Shown: positions 26,027 through 35,092 of the stretch, in pieces
Numbering within the stretch: position 1 is the first letter of the stretch
How the letters are laid out: each line of letters begins with the position of its first letter
DNA from: JBEVOS01 sp964563395
GTDB taxonomy: Bacteria; Pseudomonadota; Alphaproteobacteria; Caulobacterales; Aquidulcibacteraceae
DNA: 64,000 nt
Assembly: GCA_964563395.1 (NCBI GenBank)
Contig: CAZLWK010000005.1
Location: 62,001 to 126,000 of the forward strand
Reading direction: 5' to 3'
Notes under the pieces: model-generated
The model's input: only the letters and a program-made list of their open reading frames with translations
Told to the model about the DNA's origin: nothing
The model's database searches: none
Position numbers and translations under genes: made by a program

Positions 26027-27028
26027 TTAAGCGGCGATCCAGGGGGGCGTGGGCAGCCCTTTTTCTCTCAAAAAATCAACGTTCAAGAGCTTGGATTGGT
26101 ATCGATTGGCGTAATCGCAGAGGATGGTGACGATCGTCTTTCCAGGTCCCAGTGTGCGGGCAAGCTGCATGGCCCCGAGCACGTTGAGCGCGGAAGAGCC
26201 CCCCACGCATATGCCTTCATCCTCAATGAGAGAATAGAGGACCGGCAGCCAGTCCCTATCCTCGACGCGATAGGCCTCGTCGATAATGACGCCCTCCAGA
26301 TTAGCGGTGATCCGGCTCTGGCCGATGCCCTCGGTGATGGACGTGCCTTCCGCCTTCAGTTCGCCGTGCTTGTAATAATTGAAGAGCGCAGCGCCCCCCG
26401 GGTCGGCGAGGCCGATCACCACGTTCGGATTGCGCGCCTTCAACGCCATGGAGACGCCGCCGAGCGTGCCGCCCGATCCCACGGCGCAAATGAAGCCATC
26501 CACCTTGCCGTCCGTATCGCGCCAGATCTCGGGGCCAGTGGTGTCGATATGGCCCTGACGATTGGCGATATTGTCGAATTGATTGGCCCAGATCGCGCCA
26601 TTGGGCTCAGTCCGCGCCCGTTCTTCCGCGAGCCGGCGCGACACCTTGGTATAATGATTGTCGCTGGCGAGCGGTGCGGGATCGACCTCGACTAGTTCCG
26701 CGCCGAACGCCAGCACCGCGTCCTTCTTTTCCTGGCTTTGCGAATTGGGCATCACCACCACGGTGCGATAGCCCTTCGCCCGGCCAATGAGCGCCAGCCC
26801 GATGCCGGTATTGCCAGCCGTGCCTTCCACAATCACGCCGCCGGGGCGCAATTGGCCTTTGGCTTCGGCGTCCTGAACGATGGCGAGCGCGGCCCGGTCC
26901 TTCACGCTTTGACCGGGATTGAGAAACTCGGCCTTGCCGTAGATTTCGCAACCGGTCGCCTCGCTGGCGCGGCGCAGACGAATGAGCGGCGTATTTCCGA
27001 TCGCCTCGATGATGGAGCGCTTGAGCAT
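26027..27028 (-). CDS. cysK: Cysteine synthase (O-acetylserine sulfhydrylase)
   Basis: 333 residues. The PLP lysine is K43 in NPGQSVKDRAAL, followed by the phosphate/substrate loop EGTAGNTGIGLA; VGSGGTLGGV holds the PLP-phosphate glycine-rich loop. It joins sulfide and O-acetylserine to make cysteine. It ends about 100 bases before the cysG operon on the same strand, so sulfide supply and use are neighbours. The ATG at 27028 is preferred over an 80-codon longer frame with no family similarity. Confidence 0.93.
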   Translation of the reverse strand: MLKRSIIEAIGNTPLIRLRRASEATGCEIYGKAEFLNPGQSVKDRAALAIVQDAEAKGQLRPGGVIVEGTAGNTGIGLALIGRAKGYRTVVVMPNSQSQEKKDAVLAFGAELVEVDPAPLASDNHYTKVSRRLAEERARTEPNGAIWANQFDNIANRQGHIDTTGPEIWRDTDGKVDGFICAVGSGGTLGGVSMALKARNPNVVIGLADPGGAALFNYYKHGELKAEGTSITEGIGQSRITANLEGVIIDEAYRVEDRDWLPVLYSLIEDEGICVGGSSALNVLGAMQLARTLGPGKTIVTILCDYANRYQSKLLNVDFLREKGLPTPPWIAA

Positions 27029-27189
27029 GTGATGGGCATAACGAGCGATCGGCCCAAGCTCAATGCAGCTTGCCTGAACGCACCTTTGGTGAATTGAGAG
27101 GTCGCCGTCCGTAACCACGTAAATTCTTCTTGTATTGACCTCGGACGCGTTAAGCCTCGCAGATGGGAATGGTTTTGGAGGTACGGCAC

Positions 27190-27654
27190 ATGCAATCCAT
27201 CGCTTTGCTGGTGATCGGCGCGACCTTCCTTGTGTCGTGCGCAAGCGGTTCGGCAAACGAGGGGGCACTTGCCGCCGCGCCGCCCGCGGCTCCGGCCAGC
27301 GCCTCCGCCTGCTATGAGCGCGGCTTCGACATCTATTTCGAAAGCTGGGAAGCAGACCTCAACGCCGCCGCGCGCGCGACGATCGCCGAAATGCAGCGCG
27401 AACTTGCCGGCTGCGCGATCGCCAAGGTGCGCATTGTGGGACTGGCGGGCGCGCTCGGCGATGAAGCGGCGAATCTCGACGTGTCGCAGCGGCGTGCGGG
27501 GGCAATCGCCGATGCGCTGGAGCAAGGCGGTTGGACGCGCGCCACCTTCGAGATCCTTGCTGTCGGGGAAGCGGGCGCCAACTCCGATTTGGGCGCCGCG
27601 CCAATGCGGCGGCGCGCCAATGTGCATGTCGAAGCCGCCCCGCTCAGTCGTTGA
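27190..27654 (+). CDS. OmpA-like lipoprotein
   Basis: 154 residues. The N-terminal lipoprotein signal has a lipobox ending LVSC at C17, then an Ala/Pro spacer and a C-terminal OmpA-like (MotB-type) domain (FDIYFESWEADLN, VRIVGLAGALGDEAANLDVSQRRAGAIADAL in outline). Likely anchored in the outer membrane and touching peptidoglycan. GGAGGT lies 9 bases before the ATG. Its last 11 bases overlap the end of the converging reductase gene. Confidence 0.75.
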   Translation: MQSIALLVIGATFLVSCASGSANEGALAAAPPAAPASASACYERGFDIYFESWEADLNAAARATIAEMQRELAGCAIAKVRIVGLAGALGDEAANLDVSQRRAGAIADALEQGGWTRATFEILAVGEAGANSDLGAAPMRRRANVHVEAAPLSR

Positions 27655-28720
27655 CACCCAGCTTCTTCTGCAGATCGCTCGAACTCGTCGTGTACATGAA
27701 CACGAGCCGCTTGCCCGGCCGCGCGATCTTGAACGCCGCCTGCGCCATTAAAGCCGCTTCGTGGAAGCCCGATAGAATGAGCTTCAGCTTTCCGGGATAG
27801 GTGTTGATGTCGCCGATGGCGAATATGCCCGGCTCGCTCGTTTCGAACTTCTCGGTGTCCACCGGGATCAGATTTTCATGCAGGTTAAGGCCGAATTCCG
27901 CGATCGGGCCGAGCTTCATAGTGAGGCCGTAGAAGGGAAGGAGCGTGTCGCAAGGAATCTCGTATTCGCCTTGCGTTTTCGATGCGCAGACCACCGCGCT
28001 CAACTGACCGTTCTCGCCCTTGAGTCCCTTAAGGTCGGAAATATCGAGCTTCACCTTGCCGGCCGCCACCAGTTCGCGCATTTGCGCGACCGAGTGGGGC
28101 GCGGCGCGAAAATCGTCGCGGCGGTGATTGAGCGTGATGCTCGCGGCGATCGGCGCGAGATTGAGCGTCCAATCGAGCGCGCTGTCACCGCCGCCGGCGA
28201 TCACAATGTGCTTGCCGCGAAATTGATCCATCTTCCGCACCGCGTAGAAGACGGACTTGCCCTCATAGGGCTCTAGACCGTCGATTTTCGGCTTTCGGGG
28301 CACGAAGCTGCCGCCGCCGGCCGCGATCGCCAAAACCGGCGCGGTGATCGTGGTGCCGAGTTCAGTCGTAAGCCGGAACCGGCCATCGTCCAATCGCTCG
28401 AGGCGCTCGGCCATCTGATTGAGATGGAAGGTCGCGCCGAACGGCTTGATCTGCTCGAGCAGCGCATCGGTGAGGCCTTGCCCCGTGACCACGGGAAGAG
28501 CCGGAATGTCGTAGATGGGCTTTTCCGGGTAGAGTTCCGCGCACTGGCCGCCGGGGCGGTCGAGCACATCGACGAGATGCGCCTTCAGGTCGAGCAGGCC
28601 GAGCTCGAACACGGCGAACAGCCCCGTCGGACCCGCTCCGACGATGATCACGTCGGTCTCATGGGCCTGACCCGGCTCGGCCGATTGGAATCGATGCTGC
28701 GGCTGGGCGGCCTGGTCCAT
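27644..28720 (-). CDS. Ferredoxin/flavodoxin-NADP+ reductase (thioredoxin-reductase-like type)
   Basis: 358 residues. FAD-binding IIVGAGPTGLFAVFELG and NADPH-binding IVIAGGGDSALDWTLNL in thioredoxin-reductase topology, but no redox CxxC, which matches the type-2 ferredoxin-NADP+ reductases (YumC-like). It probably supplies reduced ferredoxin or flavodoxin, which could serve the ferredoxin-type sulfite reductase; that link is inference. AAGGAGAG precedes the ATG at 28720. Divergent from the LysR gene. Confidence 0.9.
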   Translation of the reverse strand: MDQAAQPQHRFQSAEPGQAHETDVIIVGAGPTGLFAVFELGLLDLKAHLVDVLDRPGGQCAELYPEKPIYDIPALPVVTGQGLTDALLEQIKPFGATFHLNQMAERLERLDDGRFRLTTELGTTITAPVLAIAAGGGSFVPRKPKIDGLEPYEGKSVFYAVRKMDQFRGKHIVIAGGGDSALDWTLNLAPIAASITLNHRRDDFRAAPHSVAQMRELVAAGKVKLDISDLKGLKGENGQLSAVVCASKTQGEYEIPCDTLLPFYGLTMKLGPIAEFGLNLHENLIPVDTEKFETSEPGIFAIGDINTYPGKLKLILSGFHEAALMAQAAFKIARPGKRLVFMYTTSSSDLQKKLGVND

Positions 28721-28869
28721 GGGCGAACTCTCCTTTGGCGCCGCCTTACCACATGGGCGGTGCGCCGCCGTCAACGCAAAGCGCGTCCATCTGCCATTTA
28801 GGATCGCTAAGCCGCCCCGCGAAGCGCGAAACCCCTTTCGTCGGCCTTTAGGCTTGCTAAATAGCCCCA

Positions 28870-29811
28870 ATGGCCAGACGCCTGCCCCCGCTTAACGCCC
28901 TGCGCGCCTTCGAGGCGGTGGCGCGCCACCTTTCCATCACCGGCGCCGCCGAAGAATTGGGGGTGACGCCAGGGGCCGTCAGCCAGAGCGTCAAGGCGCT
29001 GGAGGATTATCTGGGGCGCCCGCTCCTAGAGCGCACACCGCGCGGCCTGGTGCTCACGGAAGCCGCCGCCGCCGCCCTGCCGTCGCTATCGGAGGGGTTC
29101 GACCTCCTTTTGGATGGCTCGCGCCGTCTCGCCGGGCCGGAACGGGGCGGCAGGCTCACCATATCGGTGGCGCCGTCCTTCGCCGCGAAATGGCTGGCGC
29201 CCCGCCTGCCCGATTTCAGCGAAGCGCATCCGGAGATGGACGTTCAGGTGCAGGCTTCCATGGGCCTCGCCAATTTCGAAAGCGAAGGCGTCGACCTCGC
29301 CGTGCGCTACGGCGCGGGGCGCTGGCCGGGTCTCGAAACCAAGCTGCTGATGCGCGAGGAGGTGACCCCCGTCTGCGCGCAAAAGCTGGCCGAGGAGCTG
29401 ACGAGCCCCGCCGATCTGACGAAATTCACGCTCATCCACGATGATTCTTCGCTCGCCGACGAAAGCTGCCCCGATTGGCCGATGTGGCTCAAGGCGGCGG
29501 GCGTGACCAACATCGATGCGACGCGCGGACCGCGCTTCAATCAATCCAATCTGGCGCTCGAAGCGGCGATGAGCGGACGCGGCGTGGTGCTCGCCAAGCG
29601 CGCGTTGGCGCAAGCCGATCTTGACGCGGGAAGGCTCGCCGCGCCGTTCGCGATGCGTACGCCGATCGATTTCGCCTATTACCTTGTCTACCCGCCGGGC
29701 CGCGCACGTTCGCGCCCGGCGCGCGCGTTCATCAATTGGCTGATCGCGCAGGCGACGGCCTACGAAACCGCTGTGCGCGCCAATGAAAGCTATACGGCGA
29801 GCGCGCTCTAA
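28870..29811 (+). CDS. LysR-family transcriptional regulator (GcvA-like)
   Basis: 313 residues. N-terminal winged HTH (LNALRAFEAVARHLSITGAAEELGVTPGAVSQ region, about 5-40) followed by a periplasmic-binding-protein-like effector domain from about 95. The N-terminus resembles GcvA/AmpR-type members. It is divergent from the ferredoxin reductase gene with 149 bases between starts, so that gene is a candidate target, as usual for LysR pairs. Effector unknown. Confidence 0.9.
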   Translation: MARRLPPLNALRAFEAVARHLSITGAAEELGVTPGAVSQSVKALEDYLGRPLLERTPRGLVLTEAAAAALPSLSEGFDLLLDGSRRLAGPERGGRLTISVAPSFAAKWLAPRLPDFSEAHPEMDVQVQASMGLANFESEGVDLAVRYGAGRWPGLETKLLMREEVTPVCAQKLAEELTSPADLTKFTLIHDDSSLADESCPDWPMWLKAAGVTNIDATRGPRFNQSNLALEAAMSGRGVVLAKRALAQADLDAGRLAAPFAMRTPIDFAYYLVYPPGRARSRPARAFINWLIAQATAYETAVRANESYTASAL

Positions 29812-31016
29812 ATCACGCCGGACGCCTTGAGCGCCTCGATTTTTTCCGGTGTATAGCCGGCGATCTCGCCGAAAACGTAGGAATTGTCGGCGCCCAATTC
29901 CTTCGCGGGCCAGCGCACATTGCCGGGCGTCTCGCTGAGACGCGGAAACACGCCCTGCATTTTCAGATCGCCCAGAAGGTCGTCGCGCACCGATATGATC
30001 GCTCGTCGCGCCGCAACGTGCGGATCTTCAAGTAATTCCTTGGCCGTATTCACCCGGCCGCATGGCACGCCGTGCGCTTCGCAGAGCGCTTCCAGCTCCA
30101 GCATCGTATGAGCGCGCGCCCATTGATCGATCAGCGCATCAAGTTCGGCCTGGTTTTCGCCGCGCGCCAGATGCGTGGCGAAACGCGAATCGCCCACCCA
30201 ATCCTCGCGTCCCATCGCAGCGCACAGACGCTTGAACACGCCGTCCTGATTTGCCGCGATGATCACGAGACCATCCTTGGCTTCATACACGTTCGATGGC
30301 GCGATCTTCGGCAAGATCGGGCCGGTGCGCTCGCGCACATAGCCGCCCATCTGATAATCCGGGATAAGGCTCTCCATCATCGCCATCACGGATTCGTAGA
30401 TCGCGCTATCCACCACTTGGCCGCGCCCCGTGTTACGGCGGTGTTCAAGCGCGGCGAGAACGCCGAGCGCGGCGAAGGTCGCGGCGAGCGAATCTCCGAG
30501 TGAGATGCCCGCGCGCGACGGCTTACGGTCGCTCTCGCCCATCACGTAACGCAAGCCGCCCATCGCTTCGCCGACGCTCGCATAACCGGCCTTGGACGCG
30601 TAGGGGCCGGTTTGGCCGTAGCCGGACACGCGCGCCATAATGAGCCGCGGATTGAGCGCGGCGAGCGCCTCATAGCCAATGCCCCATTTCTCAAGCGTGC
30701 CGGGGCGAAAATTCTCCACCAGAACGTCCGCGTGACGCGCCAAGTCCCGCAACGCCGCCTGGCCTTCGGGCTTGCGAAGATCGAGGGTCGCGAAGCGCTT
30801 ATTGCGCCCAATCGTGGCGAACCAGACGCTGCGCCCATTCGGCCGCACCTGACCCCATTCGCGAAACGGATCGCCAACGCCAGGCGGCTCGATCTTGATC
30901 ACCTCCGCGCCAAGATCGCCCAAAAGCTGGCCGCAGAACGGGCCGGCGATGAGCACGCCCAATTCCAGGACGCGCAGCCCCTTGAGCGGGCCCGTGGGCG
31001 CAATGTCTTCTGCCAT
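29808..31016 (-). CDS. CaiB/BaiF family CoA-transferase
   Basis: 402 residues (type III CoA-transferase fold). KGLRVLELGVLIAGPFCGQLL, GAEVIKIEPPGVGDPFR and ENFRPGTLEKWG are family blocks. The segment that holds the catalytic acid in many members reads GYASVGEAMGG here, so the nucleophile cannot be assigned with confidence. Moves CoA between carboxylic acids; substrate unknown. Start could also be the ATG at 31028. Converges on the LysR gene with a 4-base overlap and is divergent from the PLP enzyme. Confidence 0.88.
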   Translation of the reverse strand: MAEDIAPTGPLKGLRVLELGVLIAGPFCGQLLGDLGAEVIKIEPPGVGDPFREWGQVRPNGRSVWFATIGRNKRFATLDLRKPEGQAALRDLARHADVLVENFRPGTLEKWGIGYEALAALNPRLIMARVSGYGQTGPYASKAGYASVGEAMGGLRYVMGESDRKPSRAGISLGDSLAATFAALGVLAALEHRRNTGRGQVVDSAIYESVMAMMESLIPDYQMGGYVRERTGPILPKIAPSNVYEAKDGLVIIAANQDGVFKRLCAAMGREDWVGDSRFATHLARGENQAELDALIDQWARAHTMLELEALCEAHGVPCGRVNTAKELLEDPHVAARRAIISVRDDLLGDLKMQGVFPRLSETPGNVRWPAKELGADNSYVFGEIAGYTPEKIEALKASGVI

Positions 31017-31131
31017 GACCAGCCGCATAGGCCATGCACGCCCTTCAGGCCAAGCCCCCAATGGCGTAGGCGCAGGTCTGACGCCGATGGAATTTGAGTG
31101 CGCGTGCGTCCGCGCGCGGTATCATCGTCCA

Positions 31132-32373
31132 ATGAGCGAACGCACACCCTTGCCGCTATCGGGCGCGCCTTGGCCCGCACTGGAAGCCGAGATGCGCGCG
31201 CTGGCGGCGCGCGATGTGAAATGGCGGGACGGCAAAGCCGCTGTCTATGTGTTTCACGCCGGCGAGGATGTCGACGCCGTGCAGAAAGCCGCGCACGCGC
31301 TTTTCGCCTCGGAAAACGGCCTTGGTCCCGGCGCTTTTCCAAGTCTCGCGCGGATGGAACGCGAGGTGGTGGGTTTCGGCCTCGATTTGCTCAACGCACC
31401 GGACGGCGCCGACGGGATCATGACCAGCGGCGGCACCGATTCCATCACCATGGCGGTGAAGACGGCCCGCGATTATGCCCGCACGCGGAAAGGCGCACTT
31501 GGGAACGCAAACATCGTGCTCCCGCGTTCGGCGCACCCCGCGTTCGACAAGGCGGCGCTGCTCATGGACATCGAAATTCGCCGCACACCGCTCAAGGATT
31601 ATCTGGCAGACCCCGCCGCCATCGACGCCGCCGCGGATGATGAAACCATCATGATCGTAGGCTCCGCCCCTTGCTTTCCATACGGCCTGATCGATCCGAT
31701 CGCAGAGCTCAGCACGCTCGCTTGCGCGCGGGGTCTTTGGCTGCATGTCGACGCCTGCGTGGGCGGCTACATGGCGCCGTTCGTGCGCATGAACGGAACC
31801 GATTTGCCGGTGTTTGACTTCACCGCGCCGGGCGTGCGCTCCATCTCGGCGGACCTGCACAAATACGGCTATTGCGCCAAGGGCGCCTCCACACTTCTGC
31901 TGCGAGACCGCGCCTTGCGCGATCACATGCGTTTCGAAGTGCGCGACTGGCCAGGGGGAACAATGGTCACGCCCACGCTCGCCGGCACGCGCCCGGGCGG
32001 ACCGATCGCGGCGGCTTGGGCCGTGATGCGCTATCTCGGTGTTGACGGCTATCGCATGAAACACCGCGAGGCCACGGACGCGCGCGCGGAGATCGCGAAG
32101 GGCGCCGAAGCGCTCGGCTTCGACATCATCGGCGCGCCTCAACTTGGAATCGTCGCCTTCACCCATGCCTCGCGCGATTGCGGGGCGATTCTTCGGGGGC
32201 TCTATAAGCGAGGCTGGGTGACGAGCGCCACGAGTGAGCCCAAAGGCCTTCATCTCATGCTTTCGCCGTTCCACCGCACGGTGACGGACGCGTATCTCGC
32301 GGACCTTGAAGCCGCGATGCACGAGGCGGCCGCCAGCGATGCGCTGCCGGCCGCCCCGCGCTACGGCGCCTGA
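31132..32373 (+). CDS. PLP-dependent lyase, sphingosine-1-phosphate-lyase/decarboxylase-like
   Basis: 413 residues, fold-type I PLP enzyme of the group II decarboxylase superfamily. D207 in WLHVDACVGGYMAPF binds the pyridine nitrogen and K244 in SADLHKYGYCAKGAS forms the Schiff base; the HVDAC-GGY and SAD-HKYG-CAKG pattern is that of sphingosine-1-phosphate lyases. The lineage can contain sphingolipids, so phospho-long-chain-base cleavage is plausible, but an amino-acid decarboxylase cannot be excluded. Convergent, adjoining terC end to end. Confidence 0.8.
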   Translation: MSERTPLPLSGAPWPALEAEMRALAARDVKWRDGKAAVYVFHAGEDVDAVQKAAHALFASENGLGPGAFPSLARMEREVVGFGLDLLNAPDGADGIMTSGGTDSITMAVKTARDYARTRKGALGNANIVLPRSAHPAFDKAALLMDIEIRRTPLKDYLADPAAIDAAADDETIMIVGSAPCFPYGLIDPIAELSTLACARGLWLHVDACVGGYMAPFVRMNGTDLPVFDFTAPGVRSISADLHKYGYCAKGASTLLLRDRALRDHMRFEVRDWPGGTMVTPTLAGTRPGGPIAAAWAVMRYLGVDGYRMKHREATDARAEIAKGAEALGFDIIGAPQLGIVAFTHASRDCGAILRGLYKRGWVTSATSEPKGLHLMLSPFHRTVTDAYLADLEAAMHEAAASDALPAAPRYGA

Positions 32374-33405
32374 TCAGGCCGCCTTTACGTCGGCCCGCGT
32401 CTTGTAGAGCGAGTAGACGATCGCCCCGCCGATCAGCGTCAACGTCGCCAGCAAAGACCAATGCGGCTCAAGATAGGGCGCGATCTCCAGCTCCTTCGAC
32501 AAGCCGAAATTCCAGATGATCTTGCCGCCGATCAGCACCAGCACGAGCGAAAGCCCATACTTGAGATATTTGAACCGCTCCACCGCGGCCGCAAGCATGA
32601 AATACATGGACCGTAGGCCGAGGATCGCGAAGATATTGGACGTGTAGACGATGAACGGATCGCGCGTGACGGCGAAGATCGCGGGCACGGAATCGATCGC
32701 GAACACGATGTCGACGAATTCCACCATCACGAGCGCCAGAAAGAGCGGCGTGGCGAACAACACCATCTTGCCGGTGATCGGATGTGGCTTCTTGACGAAG
32801 AAATTATGGTTGGTGATCTCGTCCGTGATCCGGATGCGCTTGCGCAGGAATTTGAGAACGGGATTGTCCTCAAGATTCATCTGGTGCTCGCCGCCCGTCA
32901 CCATCTTCCAGCCGGTGAAGATGAGGAAGGCCGCGAAGATATAGAGCACCCATGTGTAATTGTTCACCACGGCTGCTCCCGCCGAGATGAAAATCGCCCG
33001 GAACACGATCGCGCCGATGATTCCCCAAAACAGCACGCGATGCTGATATTCGCGCGGAATGGCGAAGAACGTGAAGATCAGCGAGATGACGAAGATATTG
33101 TCGAAGGCGAGCGCGGTCTCCAGCAAGTACCCTGTGAAATACTGGATGACGGCTTGGCCGTTAAGGTTTTCCGGCGAGTCGTAGTAGCGCGGGTCGGGCT
33201 CATAGACGAAGCCTACATAAGCGCCGAACGCAACAGCGAGCGAGGCGAACGCCGCCCACATCAATGCGCTTTTCTTCGGCGAAACCACCTCGTCCTTGCG
33301 ATTGATGACCCCCAGGTCGAGCCACAGCAACACGCCGACAACGCTCAAAAAGGCAAGCCAGAGCCATACCGGCTGGCCCGCATAGACCACGTTCAGCAAA
33401 TCCAC
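32374..33405 (-). CDS. TerC family integral membrane protein
   Basis: 343 residues with about nine membrane helices and the TerC/Alx blocks ETALAFDNIFVISLIF and VDIVFAIDSVPAIFAVTRDPFIVY. The acidic residues in these helices suit metal-ion (Mn or Ca) transport as shown for Alx/TerC relatives. GTG start. No yybP-ykoY riboswitch is recognisable upstream; the small coiled-coil gene lies 27 bases before it on the same strand. Confidence 0.9.
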   Translation of the reverse strand: MDLLNVVYAGQPVWLWLAFLSVVGVLLWLDLGVINRKDEVVSPKKSALMWAAFASLAVAFGAYVGFVYEPDPRYYDSPENLNGQAVIQYFTGYLLETALAFDNIFVISLIFTFFAIPREYQHRVLFWGIIGAIVFRAIFISAGAAVVNNYTWVLYIFAAFLIFTGWKMVTGGEHQMNLEDNPVLKFLRKRIRITDEITNHNFFVKKPHPITGKMVLFATPLFLALVMVEFVDIVFAIDSVPAIFAVTRDPFIVYTSNIFAILGLRSMYFMLAAAVERFKYLKYGLSLVLVLIGGKIIWNFGLSKELEIAPYLEPHWSLLATLTLIGGAIVYSLYKTRADVKAA

Positions 33406-33432
33406 GGGAGACGCTCCAATTTATATGATCAG

Positions 33433-33645
33433 TCAGACGGCGCGCGGCGATTGGGGCGCCGCCCCGCCCTGGCGCGCGTGCGCCTCCACGCCAAGCCGCG
33501 CCTCGCGCGCGCGCAGCTGCTGAAGGCGCGCGGACAAATCCTGAATAAGCGCGAAATCCGGCGCCTCGGTCCGCTTGGCCGCAAACAATTCAACCTCGAG
33601 CGCGGCGATTTCCTCACGCAACATCAGACGAGACAAATAGCTCAT
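33433..33645 (-). CDS. Small coiled-coil protein, unknown
   Basis: 70 residues from the ATG at 33645, with GGAGG 7 bases upstream. A predicted helical region rich in Glu, Ala, Leu and Arg (REEIAALEVELFAAKR and LIQDLSARLQQLRAREARLG) suggests a coiled coil. It precedes terC by 27 bases and may be cotranscribed. No family recognised. Confidence 0.6.
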   Translation of the reverse strand: MSYLSRLMLREEIAALEVELFAAKRTEAPDFALIQDLSARLQQLRAREARLGVEAHARQGGAAPQSPRAV

Positions 33646-33736
33646 CGCATCCTCCAAAGATGAAGCTCGAAGGACGGACGTATGGCTGCGCGATTGCGCG
33701 GACGCATGAATGACCCCTCCTTCACGGTCCGACATC

Positions 33737-33755
33737 GCGATCCTTGGAGGATCGC
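33737..33755. other. Small perfect hairpin in the terC/pilus intergenic region
   Basis: GCGATCC (33737-33743) pairs with GGATCGC (33749-33755) around TTGGA. The 275-base gap 33646-33920 otherwise contains only candidate leader/promoter sequence for the divergent small coiled-coil gene and the pilus operon; nothing else is recognised. A leader hairpin or weak terminator are both possible. Confidence 0.35.
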
Positions 33756-33920
33756 CAGAGGGGCCCGGCCCGCAGCGCGTGATTTAAAAACGGCGAAGGG
33801 ATTCGCAAGCGGGAGAAGCCCCGCTCGCAAAATCGTGAAACGGCCTTTAGGCGGCCCGCCTCGCGCGGATTAGGACCTCATTAACGAAAGCGCACGCACA
33901 ACTAAACCTGGGGTTGAATC

Positions 33921-34400
33921 ATGCGTTTCGCCGGCTGGATCATCGTCATGACGCTCTCGGCGCCGGCCGCACATGCCGCGACGGACACGACCCAGTTTCA
34001 GGTCACCGCCACGGTAGTCGCCAGTTGCGACGTCAGCGCGAACGCCCTTGCCTTTGGGGCTTACGATCCGGTCGCAGCGACGCCCGATGACGCCGCGACG
34101 ACGATCAGCGTCACCTGCACCAATGGCGCGGGCTACGAGATCGGCCTCGATGAGGGTCTTGGCGCGGGCGCCGCCATCGCCGCCCGTCGCATGCAGAACG
34201 GCGCTGAAATCCTCCAATACGGCCTCTTCACCGATGCGCTGCGCACCCAAATTTGGGGCGAGACCATCGGCGTCGACACCGTCGCCGCCCAAGGCATAGG
34301 CGCGGTCCAAGTGTTCACAATCTATGGCCGCATTCCCGCGCAGCAGAGCGCGCCCGCAGGCGCCTATTCCGACACGATCCTCGTGACGGTGACATATTAA
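33921..34400 (+). CDS. Csu-type (spore coat U domain) major pilin
   Basis: 159 residues. A Sec signal peptide ends near AHAATDTT, then a spore-coat-protein-U domain: TVVASCDVSANALAFGAYDP, the second Cys in ISVTCTNGAGYEIGLD, and the conserved C-terminal IYGRIPA...AGAYSDTILVTVTY. The two cysteines suggest the usual pilin disulfide. Family members (CsuA/B) are archaic chaperone-usher pilus subunits. First gene of a four-gene operon; the next start overlaps its stop by one base. Confidence 0.9.
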   Translation: MRFAGWIIVMTLSAPAAHAATDTTQFQVTATVVASCDVSANALAFGAYDPVAATPDDAATTISVTCTNGAGYEIGLDEGLGAGAAIAARRMQNGAEILQYGLFTDALRTQIWGETIGVDTVAAQGIGAVQVFTIYGRIPAQQSAPAGAYSDTILVTVTY

Positions 34401-35092
34401 TGCGCAGCGCCCTCGTTTTGATCTCCTGGCTCTTTATCGCGCATGCTGCACCACCGGCGGCCGCGGAAGGCGTGCGCGTCGCGCCCATACACCTCGACAT
34501 GCGCGAGACGCGCCGCACGACATCGTTTCGTGTCGACAATTCGAGCAGTGCGCCGCGCGCTTTCGAGATCGACGCTTTGGTCTGGACGCAGCGCGATGGA
34601 CGCGACGTGCTCTCGCCGGGCGCGCCGCTGCTCGTGAGCCCCAGCGTGTTCGAGGTGGCGGCGGGACACGCCCAAACGGTGCGCATCGCGTATAGGAACG
34701 AACGCCTGCCGACGACCGAGGAATCTTATCGCATTATCTTGCGCGAGCTTGCGCCGCATGCGGCGGGCCACGGCGCGGTAAGCTTACGGCTTGAGATATC
34801 ATTGCCCCTTTTCGTCAGCGCGGAGCGAGCGCCTGCTCCAGCTTTGACGCTCGAACAGGGCGAGAACGGCGCGGCGATCATCGCCAACAGGGGAGAGGGG
34901 CACGCCCAACTCGCAAGCGTGCGCGGACCAGACCATCGCGCATTCGCCATGCCGCGCTATCTGCTCGCCGGGTCCGCCGCGGCGGCGCAACTCACCGCGT
35001 CGCTCGTACATGTGCGCTACGCACGCGCCGACAGGTCCGGCTTCGTTGACGAAACGCTGCATCATGCACCTGCGGCGCGTCTGCGGCCTTAG
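34400..35092 (+). CDS. Csu-type periplasmic pilus chaperone
   Basis: 230 residues. Signal peptide (1-22, ending AAA-EG), then a PapD-like two-domain immunoglobulin fold with VAPIHLDMRETRRTTSFRVDN, the chaperone hallmark AGHAQTVRIAYRNERLPTTEESYRI (in outline), and a shorter second domain. It should capture and fold the SCPU pilins in the periplasm. The A of its ATG is the last base of the pilin stop, so translation is likely coupled. Confidence 0.88.
   Translation: MRSALVLISWLFIAHAAPPAAAEGVRVAPIHLDMRETRRTTSFRVDNSSSAPRAFEIDALVWTQRDGRDVLSPGAPLLVSPSVFEVAAGHAQTVRIAYRNERLPTTEESYRIILRELAPHAAGHGAVSLRLEISLPLFVSAERAPAPALTLEQGENGAAIIANRGEGHAQLASVRGPDHRAFAMPRYLLAGSAAAAQLTASLVHVRYARADRSGFVDETLHHAPAARLRP

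Noticed and set aside
33646..33920. yybP-ykoY manganese riboswitch upstream of terC
   Set aside because: TerC genes are sometimes controlled this way, but none of the conserved loop sequence is present; only a simple 7-bp hairpin is seen.
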